From NCBI RefSeq assembly GCF_024178315.1, contig NZ_JAMZIK010000136.1, positions 1 through 54,680 on the forward strand: a stretch of DNA of 54,680 nucleotides, given 5' to 3'. Made by a program: the position numbers and the translations under genes. The notes beneath the pieces were generated by a model. The model had not been told where the DNA came from. It ran no database searches and saw only the letters and a list, made by a program, of their open reading frames with translations. This stretch comes from Siccirubricoccus soli. GTDB lineage: Bacteria; Pseudomonadota; Alphaproteobacteria; Acetobacterales; Acetobacteraceae. This document shows positions 24,344 to 32,760 of the stretch, one piece after another. Position 1 is the first letter of the stretch. Each line of letters begins with the position of its first letter.

Positions 24344-25798
24344 ATGGCCCTTCGCTGCGACCTCATCATCCGCGACGCCACCCTGTTCGACGGCACCGGG
24401 GCGCCGCGCCGGGTCGGCGATCTCGGCGTCACCGGGGACCGCATCGCGGCGGTGGGCGACCTCGGCGGCGCGACGGCGGATCGGGAGGTGATCGCCACCG
24501 GCCGCGCGCTGGCTCCCGGCTTCATCGATGCGCACACCCATGACGACCGCGCCGTGCTGATGGGCTGCGAATGCCTGCGCTGCAAATCCAGCCAGGGCGT
24601 CACCACCGTTGTCGTCGGCAATTGCGGCGTCTCCCTCGCGCCGCTGGTCTCGCAGAAGCGGCCTGTTCCGCCGCTCGACCTGGTGGGGGAGGATGGCTGG
24701 TGGCGCTTCGGCAGTTTTTCCGAGTACGCCGAGGCGCTGCGGAAGACACCCGCCGCAGTGAACACCTACGCCATCGTCGGCCACCAGACGCTGCGCTACC
24801 GGGTGATGGGCGAGGATCTCTATCGCCCGGCCAGGGACAACGAGATCGCGGAGATGCGCCGCATCGTGGCGGAGAGCCTCGCCGAAGGCGCCTCCGGCTT
24901 CTCCACCGGCCTCTGGTACAAGCCGAACATGCATGCGACGACGGAGGAGGTGATCGCCGTCGCCGAGCCGCTGCGCGCCGCGGGCGGCATGTACTTCACC
25001 CATATGCGGGACGAGGCGGACCGGGTCTGCGCCTCCATCGAGGAGACGCTGAAGATCGGCAAGCGCGTCGGCGTGCCGGTCTGGATCAGCCACCATAAAT
25101 GCTCGATGCCGGAGAATTACGGGCGTTCCGTGCAGACCCTGGCACTGCTGGAGGCCTCGGCCTCGCTGCAGGAAGTGGCCTATGACATGTATCCCTACCC
25201 GGCCGGCTCCACCGTGCTGATGCCGGACCGGCTGCGGGAGGATGTGCGCGTCATCATCACCTGGTCCATCCCGCATCCGGAATTCGCGGGGAAGGATCTG
25301 AAGGAGGTGGCGCGGGGCTGGAACACCGATATCCGCACCGCGGCGGAGCGGCTGCTGCCCGCCGGCGCCATCACCTTCCAGATGGACGAGGACGACGTGC
25401 GCCGGATCATGGCGCATCCGATGAGCGTCATCGGCTCCGACGGCATTCCGCATGACGCGCATCCGCATCCGCGCCTTTGGGGCACCTTCCCGCGGGTGCT
25501 CGGCTTCTATTCCCGCCAGCTCGGCCTGCTGACGATGGAGGAGGCGATCCACAAGATGACCGGGCGCACCGCCTCGCTCTTCGGCATGATGGATCGGGGC
25601 GTGCTGAAGCCGGGCGCCTATGCGGATCTGGTGCTGTTCGACCCGCACAAGGTGGTCGACCGCGCGACCTTCGAGGATCCGAAGCAGCCCTCGGACGGGA
25701 TCGAGGAGGTGTGGACCAATGGCGTGCCCACTTACCGCGCCGGGGAGATGACGGGGGCGACGCCGGGGCGGCTGATCCGGCGCAACCGGGCAGCCTGA
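24344..25798 (+). CDS. N-acyl-D-amino-acid deacylase (D-aminoacylase) family
   Basis: The 484-aa amidohydrolase has metal-site motifs FIDAHTHDD, the Cys ligand VVGNCGVS, HMRDE, SHHKCS and GSDGIPHDAHPHPR, matching D-aminoacylase. It ends with LKPGAYADLVLFDP, the usual beta-sandwich tail. The family removes acyl groups from N-acyl-D-amino acids and also contains dihydroorotase-like members. Its place beside hyuAB, an M20 amidohydrolase and a DD-type serine hydrolase suggests a D-amino-acid/amide catabolic island. The ribosome-binding site is weak. Confidence 0.85.
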   Translation: MALRCDLIIRDATLFDGTGAPRRVGDLGVTGDRIAAVGDLGGATADREVIATGRALAPGFIDAHTHDDRAVLMGCECLRCKSSQGVTTVVVGNCGVSLAPLVSQKRPVPPLDLVGEDGWWRFGSFSEYAEALRKTPAAVNTYAIVGHQTLRYRVMGEDLYRPARDNEIAEMRRIVAESLAEGASGFSTGLWYKPNMHATTEEVIAVAEPLRAAGGMYFTHMRDEADRVCASIEETLKIGKRVGVPVWISHHKCSMPENYGRSVQTLALLEASASLQEVAYDMYPYPAGSTVLMPDRLREDVRVIITWSIPHPEFAGKDLKEVARGWNTDIRTAAERLLPAGAITFQMDEDDVRRIMAHPMSVIGSDGIPHDAHPHPRLWGTFPRVLGFYSRQLGLLTMEEAIHKMTGRTASLFGMMDRGVLKPGAYADLVLFDPHKVVDRATFEDPKQPSDGIEEVWTNGVPTYRAGEMTGATPGRLIRRNRAA

Positions 25799-25819
25799 GC
25801 CCCCGGCGCCGCCGGGGGC
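25799..25819 (+). terminator. D-aminoacylase terminator hairpin
   Basis: GCCCCCGGC (25799-25807) pairs with GCCGGGGGC (25811-25819), directly after the stop. From here to 26150 I see no gene; the stretch also holds copy A of the dispersed palindrome. Confidence 0.7.
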
Positions 25820-26065
25820 GGAGGGGCCCGGGGAAGGTGCGGCCGGCGGGCGGAAATGCCGGCAGCCCGCGCGCGGCCCGCATCCTGGTCGGTGCCGGCG
25901 GCACGTCATCCGGGCTGAACTGCCCCGCCGCCGGTTGGTGGCGCGTGGGCGCTTCCCGTCTTGCTCCGCGCAATGGATGCCTGGCCCTGGTCAGGTCGGC
26001 CCGGCACCGGCATGGTCAGGCAGGGGCACGTCTCGAATTGCGGCGCGTGGGGCCACCAGGGCAAA

Positions 26066-26105
26066 ATCCGACCAGGTGGAATCACCTGACCGGATATCTT
26101 GCTCC
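26066..26105. repeat. Dispersed intergenic palindrome, copy A
   Basis: ATCCGACCAGG...GAATCACCTGACCGGAT...CTTGCTCC is an imperfect palindrome related in sequence to the element at 38328-38377 and, more distantly, to 47354-47399. It lies in a gene-free stretch. Confidence 0.6.
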
Positions 26106-26150
26106 GGGATTCCCGGCCCTCCGCCATGGAGGGAGGCGGATTGCGTCGTG

Positions 26151-26492
26151 TCAGCTGGTCCTGACAGGGCGGTCGCCGGTGGCATGCCTGCCGGCTGGCG
26201 ACCGGGCAGCATCGCCGGGGGCTCGGGCAAATGGCGCGGCGCGGGCCAGATCGAAATTTCTGATACAAGTCGCATCCTGCGGCGTGGCCCGCTGCGAATT
26301 CAGCAGGTCGTTGGCCGGGGGTCCCAGTTGGGGGCTGGGCGCTTCCTGGATCAGGGCCGCCTGTTCCAGCAGGAGTTTTTGCAACGGCACAGGAAGTAGC
26401 TCCCAGTGGACAGCCGTTGCCATCCCCAGATGTAGGAGCAGCTTCTTGTCGGTGGATCTGCACCGGAACATAACTGACTTGGTTGTAGTCAT
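26151..26492 (-). CDS. Small orphan protein in an AT-richer island, 113 aa
   Basis: ATG 26492 has an excellent ribosome-binding site (GGAGGGGACG). The N-terminal half (MTTTKSVMFRCRSTDKKLLL, then HLGMATAVHWELLPVPLQ) is leucine-rich and plausibly helical; the C-terminal half is Pro/Ala/Arg-rich and may be disordered or a composition artefact. Base composition before and within the first 60 codons is clearly more AT-rich than the neighbours, hinting at transfer. No family is recognised. The candidate promoter region carries an inverted repeat. Confidence 0.5.
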   Translation of the reverse strand: MTTTKSVMFRCRSTDKKLLLHLGMATAVHWELLPVPLQKLLLEQAALIQEAPSPQLGPPANDLLNSQRATPQDATCIRNFDLARAAPFARAPGDAARSPAGRHATGDRPVRTS

Positions 26493-26580
26493 CGTCCCCT
26501 CCACAACTTTGGAGAGCATAGCTGGGCGCTGAAATAGAAAACCCGCTATTTATTTCACAAGCCCGTCAGCGCTTCTGTAG
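26493..26580 (-). promoter_or_regulatory. Candidate promoter and operator of the orphan gene
   Basis: AAATAG (26532-26537) and CTATTT (26546-26551) form an inverted repeat with an 8-base spacer within an AT-rich patch. Read on the minus strand, a TTGTGA precedes it and could be a -35. The stretch from 26581 to 26818 is GC-rich with no gene that I can support. Confidence 0.4.
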
Positions 26581-26818
26581 GACGGGACCGTAAGCTGCTT
26601 TGGCGGTCGCGCCAGCGCCGCCAGGCGGGCCTGGCCCCCGGGCCGGGCCGGCAGGGAGCGGAGAACCGGCGGGCGGTCGCGGGCGCCCATTATGCGGGAC
26701 GCGATGCATCTTCCGCTTCCATGCCTCCTGCGGTCGCGTCATCCGCTCCGGCAGCGAGGCGGCAGCGGGCGGCGAGGCGTCATGGCCCCGGCCTTCGGGC
26801 GGGACCGGCTGGCTGGCA

Positions 26819-27895
26819 TCAGGCCGGCTGGGGCAGGCTGGCGACGCGGTTCCGCCCCGCCTGCTTCGCCTGGTACAGCGCGACATCGGCGCGCTCCACC
26901 AGGCAGGGCAGCGGCTCCCCGGGCTGATAGGCGGCGACGCCGATGGAGATGGTGACGACGCCGAGATCCTTGCCGGTGGAGCGGAGGGAGAAGGATTTCT
27001 CGCTCACCGCCTGGCGGATCCGCTCCGCTGCCTGCTGCGCAGCGCCCAGGCTGGCATGCGGCAGCAGGGCGGCGAATTCCTCGCCCCCCATGCGGGCGGC
27101 CAGAGGGGCGGCCGCCGCGCCCTCGCCGAGGCAGGCCTGGATGGTCTGGGCGACGCGGCGCAGCACCGCATCCCCCACCGGATGGCCCCAGGTGTCGTTG
27201 ATGAGCTTGAAGCGGTCGATGTCGGCGATGAGCAGGCAGAGGGAATGGCCCTGCACCGTCGCTTCGGCGGCGGCGTGGCGCAGATGCTCCTCGAAGGCGC
27301 GGCGGTTGGGCAGGCCGGTCAGCACGTCGGTGGTGGCCTCGCGCCGCGCCTCCGCCAGCTCCCGCTCCAGCGTGCCGATCCGCTCGGCGGAGGCGGAGAT
27401 GTCGCCGCCGAGCCGGTCGCAGCGGCGGGAGAGCAGCTCCGTCTCCTCCTGCAGCCGGGCGAGCAGGCCCGGCACCTCGCCCAGCGGCCCGGCCAGGGCG
27501 CCGGAGAAGCGGCGGAGGGAGGAGCCGTAGCGGGTGGCGTTGCTGCCGGCCTCCGCCACCTGGCTCACCACCTCCTGCAGCGCGGCGTGGATGTCCTGCG
27601 AGGCGTCGAGGAAGGACTGCATCTCCCGCCCCGGGTGGTAGAAGCGCTCATGCACCTCGAACATCAGCCTTTCGTCGATGGACTGGCCGTTGTCGATGAA
27701 GGTGGCGAGCACGCGGCGGACCATCGGATGCTCGCCGGAGTGGAAATCGTACCAGATGGTGAAATGCGCGGGCGTCGGGCGGATGCCGAAGCGCAGCATG
27801 GAGGCGATGGCGGCATGCGCGAAGGCGACGGCGGCATTGCCCGGGCGGGGCGGCGCCGTGCTTCCGTTCATCGCCATGGTCGGGTCTGGGCCCAT
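26819..27895 (-). CDS. Diguanylate cyclase (GGDEF domain)
   Basis: The protein is 358 aa from ATG 27895. The N-terminal half is an alphaproteobacterial helical sensor-like domain (ASMLRFGIRPTPAHFTIWYD, VRRVLATFIDNGQSIDERL), then a coiled coil (about 140-190: LLARLQEETELLSRRCDRL). The C-terminal GGDEF domain has TDVLTGLPNRRAFEEHL, DIDRFKLINDTWGH and an intact active site, MGGEEF. No RxxD inhibitory site precedes it. It makes c-di-GMP, the counterpart of the EAL protein at 13 kb. Confidence 0.9.
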   Translation of the reverse strand: MGPDPTMAMNGSTAPPRPGNAAVAFAHAAIASMLRFGIRPTPAHFTIWYDFHSGEHPMVRRVLATFIDNGQSIDERLMFEVHERFYHPGREMQSFLDASQDIHAALQEVVSQVAEAGSNATRYGSSLRRFSGALAGPLGEVPGLLARLQEETELLSRRCDRLGGDISASAERIGTLERELAEARREATTDVLTGLPNRRAFEEHLRHAAAEATVQGHSLCLLIADIDRFKLINDTWGHPVGDAVLRRVAQTIQACLGEGAAAAPLAARMGGEEFAALLPHASLGAAQQAAERIRQAVSEKSFSLRSTGKDLGVVTISIGVAAYQPGEPLPCLVERADVALYQAKQAGRNRVASLPQPA

Positions 27896-28055
27896 TGCCA
27901 ACTTCGCCTGTCTCCCCGAGTCCTAGGGGAGGAGGGGTGAAACGGGGGTAAAGAGCAGGGCCATATCGCACCGGGTACGATACGATGCCCGGCGAGGGCG
28001 TCCCGGCCCGCCTACCCCGCCAGCCGCGCCCCGCGCAGCCGCCGCACGCCCTGCG

Positions 28056-29189
28056 TCAACCGCCGATGAGCAGCTCCGGCGGCGTGCCGGTGAGGAGCTC
28101 CGGCCCCTGCTCCGTCACCAGCACCGTCTCGCTGAGCGCCGCGCCGCCGGCCGAGGCATGGACATGGAAGACCATCCCCGCCTCCAGCGGCCAGTTGGCT
28201 TCGGGGTGGAGGATGCGGGTGAAGTCGCTGGTGCGCGGCGCCTGTGGCGCGTGGAGGCCGAGCGTGTGGCCGGTGATGTTGTCGTAGCTCGCGCGCAGCC
28301 CGGCGCGGACCACGCCCTGGCGGAGGATGGCGTCCACCTCCGCGGCAATGGCGCCGGGGCGCATGGCGGCGATCTGCCTGGCCTGCAGCGCGGCCAGCGC
28401 CGCGGCCGCCCGGGCGCGGGGCAGCTCCGGCGGCCCGATGGAGACGCAGCGCATGATGCGCGCGCTGTACCATGCGATGCGCGGCGTCAGCTCGATATGC
28501 ACCACGCCGCCGGGGCGGAGCGGGGCGTCGTCCAGCTCGCCATGCAGGAAATCCCAGCCGGTGACGGCGGCGATGGGGCCGGGGGCGGCGGGGTCGGCGC
28601 CGAGCTCCAGGAAGCAGTCCATGGCGGCGCGCGTCACCTCCCGCCGGGTGGCGCCGGGGCGGCAGGTGGCGGCGGCGCGGGCGAGGGCGGCATCGGCGAT
28701 GCCGGCGGCGCGGCGCAGCAGGGCGATCTCGGCCGGCGATTTGATGAGGCGAAGCTCATTCGCCAGCGGGCCGAGATCGACCAGCCGCGCTCCGGGCAGG
28801 GCGGCGGCGAGGGCGGCGTGGCGGTTGACGGAGAGGGCGTAGGAGTTGAGGTCGAGGCCGATCGCCGCCTCCGCCAGGCCGCGCCGGGCGAGGGCGGCGG
28901 CCAGCGCCGGCAGCGGGTCTTCCCAGTCCCGGTAGGGGATCACCTCCACCACCGAGGCGCGCGCCCGGCAGACCGCGGCGTCGTGGGCGCGGATCAGGAT
29001 GAAGGGCTCGCCGATCAGCGGCACCACCAGGCAGCGCCAGCGATTGAGCGAGGAGCCATAGCCGGAGAGCCAGGCCATGGCCTCGATCTCGTCGAAGATC
29101 GCCGCGGCGACGCCGCGGGCGGCGAGCGCACCGCGCAGCCGGGCGAGGCGGGCGGTAAATTCCTCGGGCGGGAAGACGGGGTGCGGCAT
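28056..29189 (-). CDS. M24-family protein (creatinase/ectoine-hydrolase-like) with degenerate metal site
   Basis: The 377-aa pita-bread protein has the creatinase-type N-terminal domain (residues 1-130) and the M24 domain. Of the five metal ligands in aminopeptidase P, the first Asp is Glu (VVHIELTP), the second is Ala (YSARIMR), His is kept (GHTLGLH), the first Glu is His (MVFHVHASAG) and the last Glu is kept (LSETVLVTEQG). Metal-free action as in creatinase is therefore more likely than peptidase activity. Its start overlaps (TGATG) the stop of an LLM monooxygenase remnant. It is last in an operon with a Bug protein and a ketopantoate reductase-like enzyme. Confidence 0.82.
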   Translation of the reverse strand: MPHPVFPPEEFTARLARLRGALAARGVAAAIFDEIEAMAWLSGYGSSLNRWRCLVVPLIGEPFILIRAHDAAVCRARASVVEVIPYRDWEDPLPALAAALARRGLAEAAIGLDLNSYALSVNRHAALAAALPGARLVDLGPLANELRLIKSPAEIALLRRAAGIADAALARAAATCRPGATRREVTRAAMDCFLELGADPAAPGPIAAVTGWDFLHGELDDAPLRPGGVVHIELTPRIAWYSARIMRCVSIGPPELPRARAAAALAALQARQIAAMRPGAIAAEVDAILRQGVVRAGLRASYDNITGHTLGLHAPQAPRTSDFTRILHPEANWPLEAGMVFHVHASAGGAALSETVLVTEQGPELLTGTPPELLIGG

Positions 29190-29326
29190 CAGGGGCTCAG
29201 CATGTTCTCCCGCAGGGTGCGGCCCCGGTATTCCTTGCGGAAAAGGCCGCGGCGCTGCAGCTCCGGGACCACCAGCTTACAGAAATCCTCAAACATGCGC
29301 GGGAAAACCGTGGACAGGTCCTTCGG
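29189..29326 (-). pseudogene. 3' remnant of an LLM-class flavin-dependent monooxygenase gene
   Basis: In the frame ending at 29189 the sequence reads MFEDFCKLVVPELQRRGLFR and then KEYRGRTLRENMLSP, the characteristic C-terminus of NtaA/SnaA/DszA-type LLM monooxygenases. Only about 45 codons remain. The upstream 400 or so codons are replaced by the reductase gene, whose own 3' end runs into this segment in another frame. The remnant's stop overlaps the M24 start (TGATG), showing that the lost gene was the upstream partner of M24. Confidence 0.8.
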
Positions 29327-30296
29327 AATAGGCGCCGACGGCGATGGCGCGGGCCTTCACCAGCGCGATCAGCAGATCGAGGGTGGGGGTGGGGATGCCG
29401 GCGAGGCGGGCCAGGGCCTGCGGCCCGCCGAACATCGCCTCGAATTCGATGGGCGCGCCGCGCGCCAGATCCTGCACGATGCTGGATTTGTGGCCCTGGG
29501 AACGGGCGCGGCGGAGCAGCGCCTCGGCCTCCAGCGGGCTGGGATGGCCGAGGGCGGCGGCGACTTCGCCGACCTCCGCCACCACGCGGCGCACCGCCTC
29601 CGCCACGGCCGGGTCGGAATAGATCGCCTTGGGCGGGCTGTCGGCCAGGCAGCCGAACAGGCCGGAGCAGATATTGGTCTGCAGCTTGGACCAGATGCGG
29701 GCGCGGATGTTGGGCTCCGCCGTCACGGTGAAATCCGCGTCGCGCAGCAGCGCGGCCAGCGCCTCGCTCCGCGCCGTGGTGCCGGCGGGCTCGCCCAGAT
29801 GGAGCGCGGTCTGGGCGGTCTCGATATGCACCACCCCGGGCCGTTCGATGTCGCAGGAGGCGAAGATGACGCCATGCAGGGCCCGCTCCGGCCCCACGGT
29901 CCGCCACGTGACGTCGCCGGGGTCGATGCGCGGCAGGCGCCGGCCCTCATGCGGTCCGCCATGGGCGTGGAAATACCACCAGGGCAGGCCGTTCATGACG
30001 AAGCAGACCGGCGTCTCCGGCCCGAGCAGCGTGGCAAGGCCCGGGGCGATGGCCGGCAGGGAAGGCGCCTTCACCGTGACCAGCACCATGTCCTGCGGGC
30101 CGAGCGCCGCCGGGTCCTCGGCCACCGCGATCCTGGCGTGGATCTGCCGGGCCGGGGTGTGGACGGTGACGCCCTCGGCGGCGATGGCGGCGAGCGTCGC
30201 GCCGCGCGCCACCATGGAGACCCGCGCGCCGCCCTGGTGCAGCCGCCCCGCCAGGTAGCAGCCGACCGCGCCGGCGCCGTAGATGCAGACCTTCAT
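29289..30296 (-). CDS. Ketopantoate reductase (ApbA/PanE) family protein with a scrambled C-terminus
   Basis: The 335-aa protein has the NADP-binding start MKVCIYGAGAVGCYLAG, the catalytic Lys in IWSKLQTN and Glu in APIEFEAMFG. The family normally ends near LLIALVKARA; here about 15 further residues (GAYSEGPVHGFPAHV region) are read out of frame through the LLM remnant. The start overlaps the Bug gene stop by ATGA. It is likely a hydroxyacid or amino-acid-like reductase of the operon rather than pantothenate synthesis itself. Confidence 0.82.
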   Translation of the reverse strand: MKVCIYGAGAVGCYLAGRLHQGGARVSMVARGATLAAIAAEGVTVHTPARQIHARIAVAEDPAALGPQDMVLVTVKAPSLPAIAPGLATLLGPETPVCFVMNGLPWWYFHAHGGPHEGRRLPRIDPGDVTWRTVGPERALHGVIFASCDIERPGVVHIETAQTALHLGEPAGTTARSEALAALLRDADFTVTAEPNIRARIWSKLQTNICSGLFGCLADSPPKAIYSDPAVAEAVRRVVAEVGEVAAALGHPSPLEAEALLRRARSQGHKSSIVQDLARGAPIEFEAMFGGPQALARLAGIPTPTLDLLIALVKARAIAVGAYSEGPVHGFPAHV

Positions 30297-31291
30297 GCGA
30301 TGCGGATCCCGCGCGCCCTGATGATCTCGCCCCATTTCGCCGTGTCCTCCGTCATGTGGCGGGCGAGGGCGGCGGGGCCGCCGCCGATCGGCAGGAAGCC
30401 GGCCTGGGTCAGCCGTTCCTGCGTCGCCGGCAGCGCCATCCAGCGCAGCAACTCCTCGGCCAGCCGCGCCTGGACCGGCGCCGGCACGCCGGCGGGGGCG
30501 ACCATCGCCCAGTAGGTCGCGCTTTCGAAGCCGGGCACGCCCGCCTCCTCGATGGTCGGGATGTCGGGCAGCAGCGGGTGGCGGGTGCGGCTGGTCACCG
30601 CCAGCGCCCGGATATGGCCCGCCGGCAGCAGGCTGCGCACCAGTGCGGCCTCCATGAAATTCACCTGCACCTCGCCGGCCGAAAGCGCCTGCGCCGCCGG
30701 CGCGCCGCCGCGATAGGGCACGTGCAGCATCTTCGTCCCGGACAGCGCCATGAACAGCTCGGTCGCCAGGTGGCTGGTGAAGCCGATGCCGGCGGTGGCG
30801 AAGCTCAGCGTCTCCGGCTCCCGCCGCAGCAGCGCCAGCAGCTCCGGCAGGGTTGCCGCCGGCACGCTGCGATGGGTGCAGACGAAGCTCGGCGCCTGGG
30901 CGATCAGCGCGACGGGGGCGAAGGCCGTCGCGTTGTCATAGGGCATGGGGTAGAGGTGCGGCGCGATGCTGTAGGTGCTGTTGCTGTACACCACCAGCGT
31001 GTGGCCATCCGGGCGGCTCCGCAGCGCGTAGTCCAGCGCGATGGTGCCGCCGGCGCCCGGACGGTTGTCGATGACGCAGGGCTGGCCGAGCGCCGCCTGC
31101 AGGTGCTGCGCCAGCGGCCGGCCGATGACGTCGCCGGGGCCGCCGGGCGCGACCGGCATGACGAAGGTGACGGGGCGGTTCGGCCAGCCCGGTTGGGCCC
31201 CCGCGCCGCCGGGCGCGGCGAGGCCGGCGGCAGCGAGGCCCGGCAGGGCGAGCGTGGCCTGGAGGAGGGGACGGCGGGGGACAGAGCGCAT
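30293..31291 (-). CDS. Bug-family (TctC-like) periplasmic solute-binding protein
   Basis: The 332-aa protein has an Arg-containing signal peptide (MRSVPRRPLLQATLALPG..., cleavage near GGAGA about residue 31). Bug signatures follow: VTFVMPVAPGGPGDVIGRP, VIDNRPGAGG and HVPYRGGAPAAQAL. These bind small carboxylates for tripartite tricarboxylate transport; no TctAB permease genes are adjacent, as is common for Bug paralogues. GAGGTGCCGC precedes ATG 31291. First gene of the operon with the reductase and M24 protein. Confidence 0.92.
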   Translation of the reverse strand: MRSVPRRPLLQATLALPGLAAAGLAAPGGAGAQPGWPNRPVTFVMPVAPGGPGDVIGRPLAQHLQAALGQPCVIDNRPGAGGTIALDYALRSRPDGHTLVVYSNSTYSIAPHLYPMPYDNATAFAPVALIAQAPSFVCTHRSVPAATLPELLALLRREPETLSFATAGIGFTSHLATELFMALSGTKMLHVPYRGGAPAAQALSAGEVQVNFMEAALVRSLLPAGHIRALAVTSRTRHPLLPDIPTIEEAGVPGFESATYWAMVAPAGVPAPVQARLAEELLRWMALPATQERLTQAGFLPIGGGPAALARHMTEDTAKWGEIIRARGIRIA

Positions 31292-31518
31292 GCGGCACCT
31301 CGGCAGCGCACCCGTGCCGCGGCACGGGCGCGTCCTGTTGCGGCGCCCCCTCGGTCCTGCGGCCCTGTTGCGGGCCGGTCTCGCAGCGGGGCCGTGCCAC
31401 CCGCCAGCCCCCCGATGCCGGGGGGCCATGAAGGTTAAGCGCCCTGCCGCGGCGCGGGCAAGCCATGGACAGCACCGCCCAGCCGCCGGATCATCGCCGC
31501 GCGGCAGGGAGGCGGGAC

Positions 31519-32571
31519 ATGACCGGGCGCATGACGCGGGAGGCGTTGCGGGGGCGGGCGCAGACGGTGCTGGGGCCGGTGGAGCCCGCTTCGCTGGGCC
31601 CGACCCTGATGCATGAGCATCTGATCTGGGACATCCGCACCCCCGCCATGCGCGCCGATCCCGACCAGGGGCCGGAGATCACGCTGTGCAATTGCTTCGC
31701 CATCAATTACGGGCGGAAGCGCAAGGTGCCGGGCAATCTCCGCTTCCGCTGCGAGCCGACGGCGGCCGGCGAACTCGCCGCGATGAAGGCGGCGGGCGGC
31801 CGCACCCTGGTGGAGCTGAGCAGCGGCGGCCTCGACCCCGACCCGGCGGCGCTGGCGCGGCTGGCAGCGGAGGCGGGCGTGCACATCGTCATGGGCTGCG
31901 GCCACTACGTGCACGAATACCAGGATGCGGCGAATGCCGGGCGCAGCGCCGAGGATTTCGCGCGGGAGATGGTGGACCAGGTGCAGCTCGGCGCCTGGGG
32001 CACCGCGGTGCGCGCCGGCATCATCGGCGAGATCGGCTGCCAGGCGCCCTGGACCGGGCAGGAAAAGCGGGTGATGGCCGGCGCCCTGCTGGCCATGGCG
32101 GAGACCGGCGCGGCGGTGAACGTCCATCCCGGTCGCCACCCGGACCAGCCGCAGGAGGTCGCCGACTTCAGCCGCGCCCATGGCGCCGATCCCTCCCGCA
32201 TCATCATCAGCCATATCGACCGCACCGTCTTCGACGAGGCGCGGCTGCTGCGGCTGGCCGATAGCGGTGTGGTCATCGAGTTCGACCTGTTCGGGCAGGA
32301 GGCGAGCTACTACCCGCTGGCGCCGATCGACATGCCGAACGACGCGGTGCGGCTGAAGCTGATGCGGGCGCTGATCGCCCGCGGGCATCTGGAGCGGATC
32401 GTGATCAGCCACGACATCTGCTACCGCACGCGGCTGACGCGCTGGGGCGGCCATGGCTATGGCCATATCTTCGAGAACGTCCTGCCGCTGATGCGGGAGC
32501 GCGGCTTCGCCGAGGCCGAGATCGAGGCCATCATGGTCGGCAATCCGCGGCGGCTGCTGGCCTTCGTCTGA
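31519..32571 (+). CDS. Phosphotriesterase-related protein (PHP-type amidohydrolase)
   Basis: The 350-aa protein has the binuclear metal site of the phosphotriesterase fold: His32 and His34 (MHEHL), a bridging Glu171 (IIGEIG) in place of the carbamylated Lys, His203 (NVHPGRH), His232 (SHID) and Asp299 (SHDIC). Glu in the bridging place is known for E. coli PHP. Substrates are usually lactones or amides rather than organophosphates. GGGAGGCGGGAC fixes ATG 31519 over the earlier in-frame ATG at 31465. Divergent from the Bug operon. Confidence 0.87.
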   Translation: MTGRMTREALRGRAQTVLGPVEPASLGPTLMHEHLIWDIRTPAMRADPDQGPEITLCNCFAINYGRKRKVPGNLRFRCEPTAAGELAAMKAAGGRTLVELSSGGLDPDPAALARLAAEAGVHIVMGCGHYVHEYQDAANAGRSAEDFAREMVDQVQLGAWGTAVRAGIIGEIGCQAPWTGQEKRVMAGALLAMAETGAAVNVHPGRHPDQPQEVADFSRAHGADPSRIIISHIDRTVFDEARLLRLADSGVVIEFDLFGQEASYYPLAPIDMPNDAVRLKLMRALIARGHLERIVISHDICYRTRLTRWGGHGYGHIFENVLPLMRERGFAEAEIEAIMVGNPRRLLAFV

Positions 32572-32760
32572 CCAGGGACAGGGCAGGGCGCACGCCGGCC
32601 GCGCCGGGGCGGCCGGCCATGGCGGCATGCGCATCCGGTCCCGCCCGTAACCCCGGCCCGCCCCTGTGCGAAGAGCTTCCGACCGGGCCGCCGCAACCAT
32701 CTCCCTTCCCGCCGCGGCATTCACGGGCAGCCCAAGCCCCGTGCAGGTCAGGAGCATCGC

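Noticed and set aside
25930-26150. Possible tRNA or small structured RNA in the gene-free stretch
   Set aside because: I could not form a cloverleaf or find a T-loop consensus; the only structure is the dispersed palindrome.
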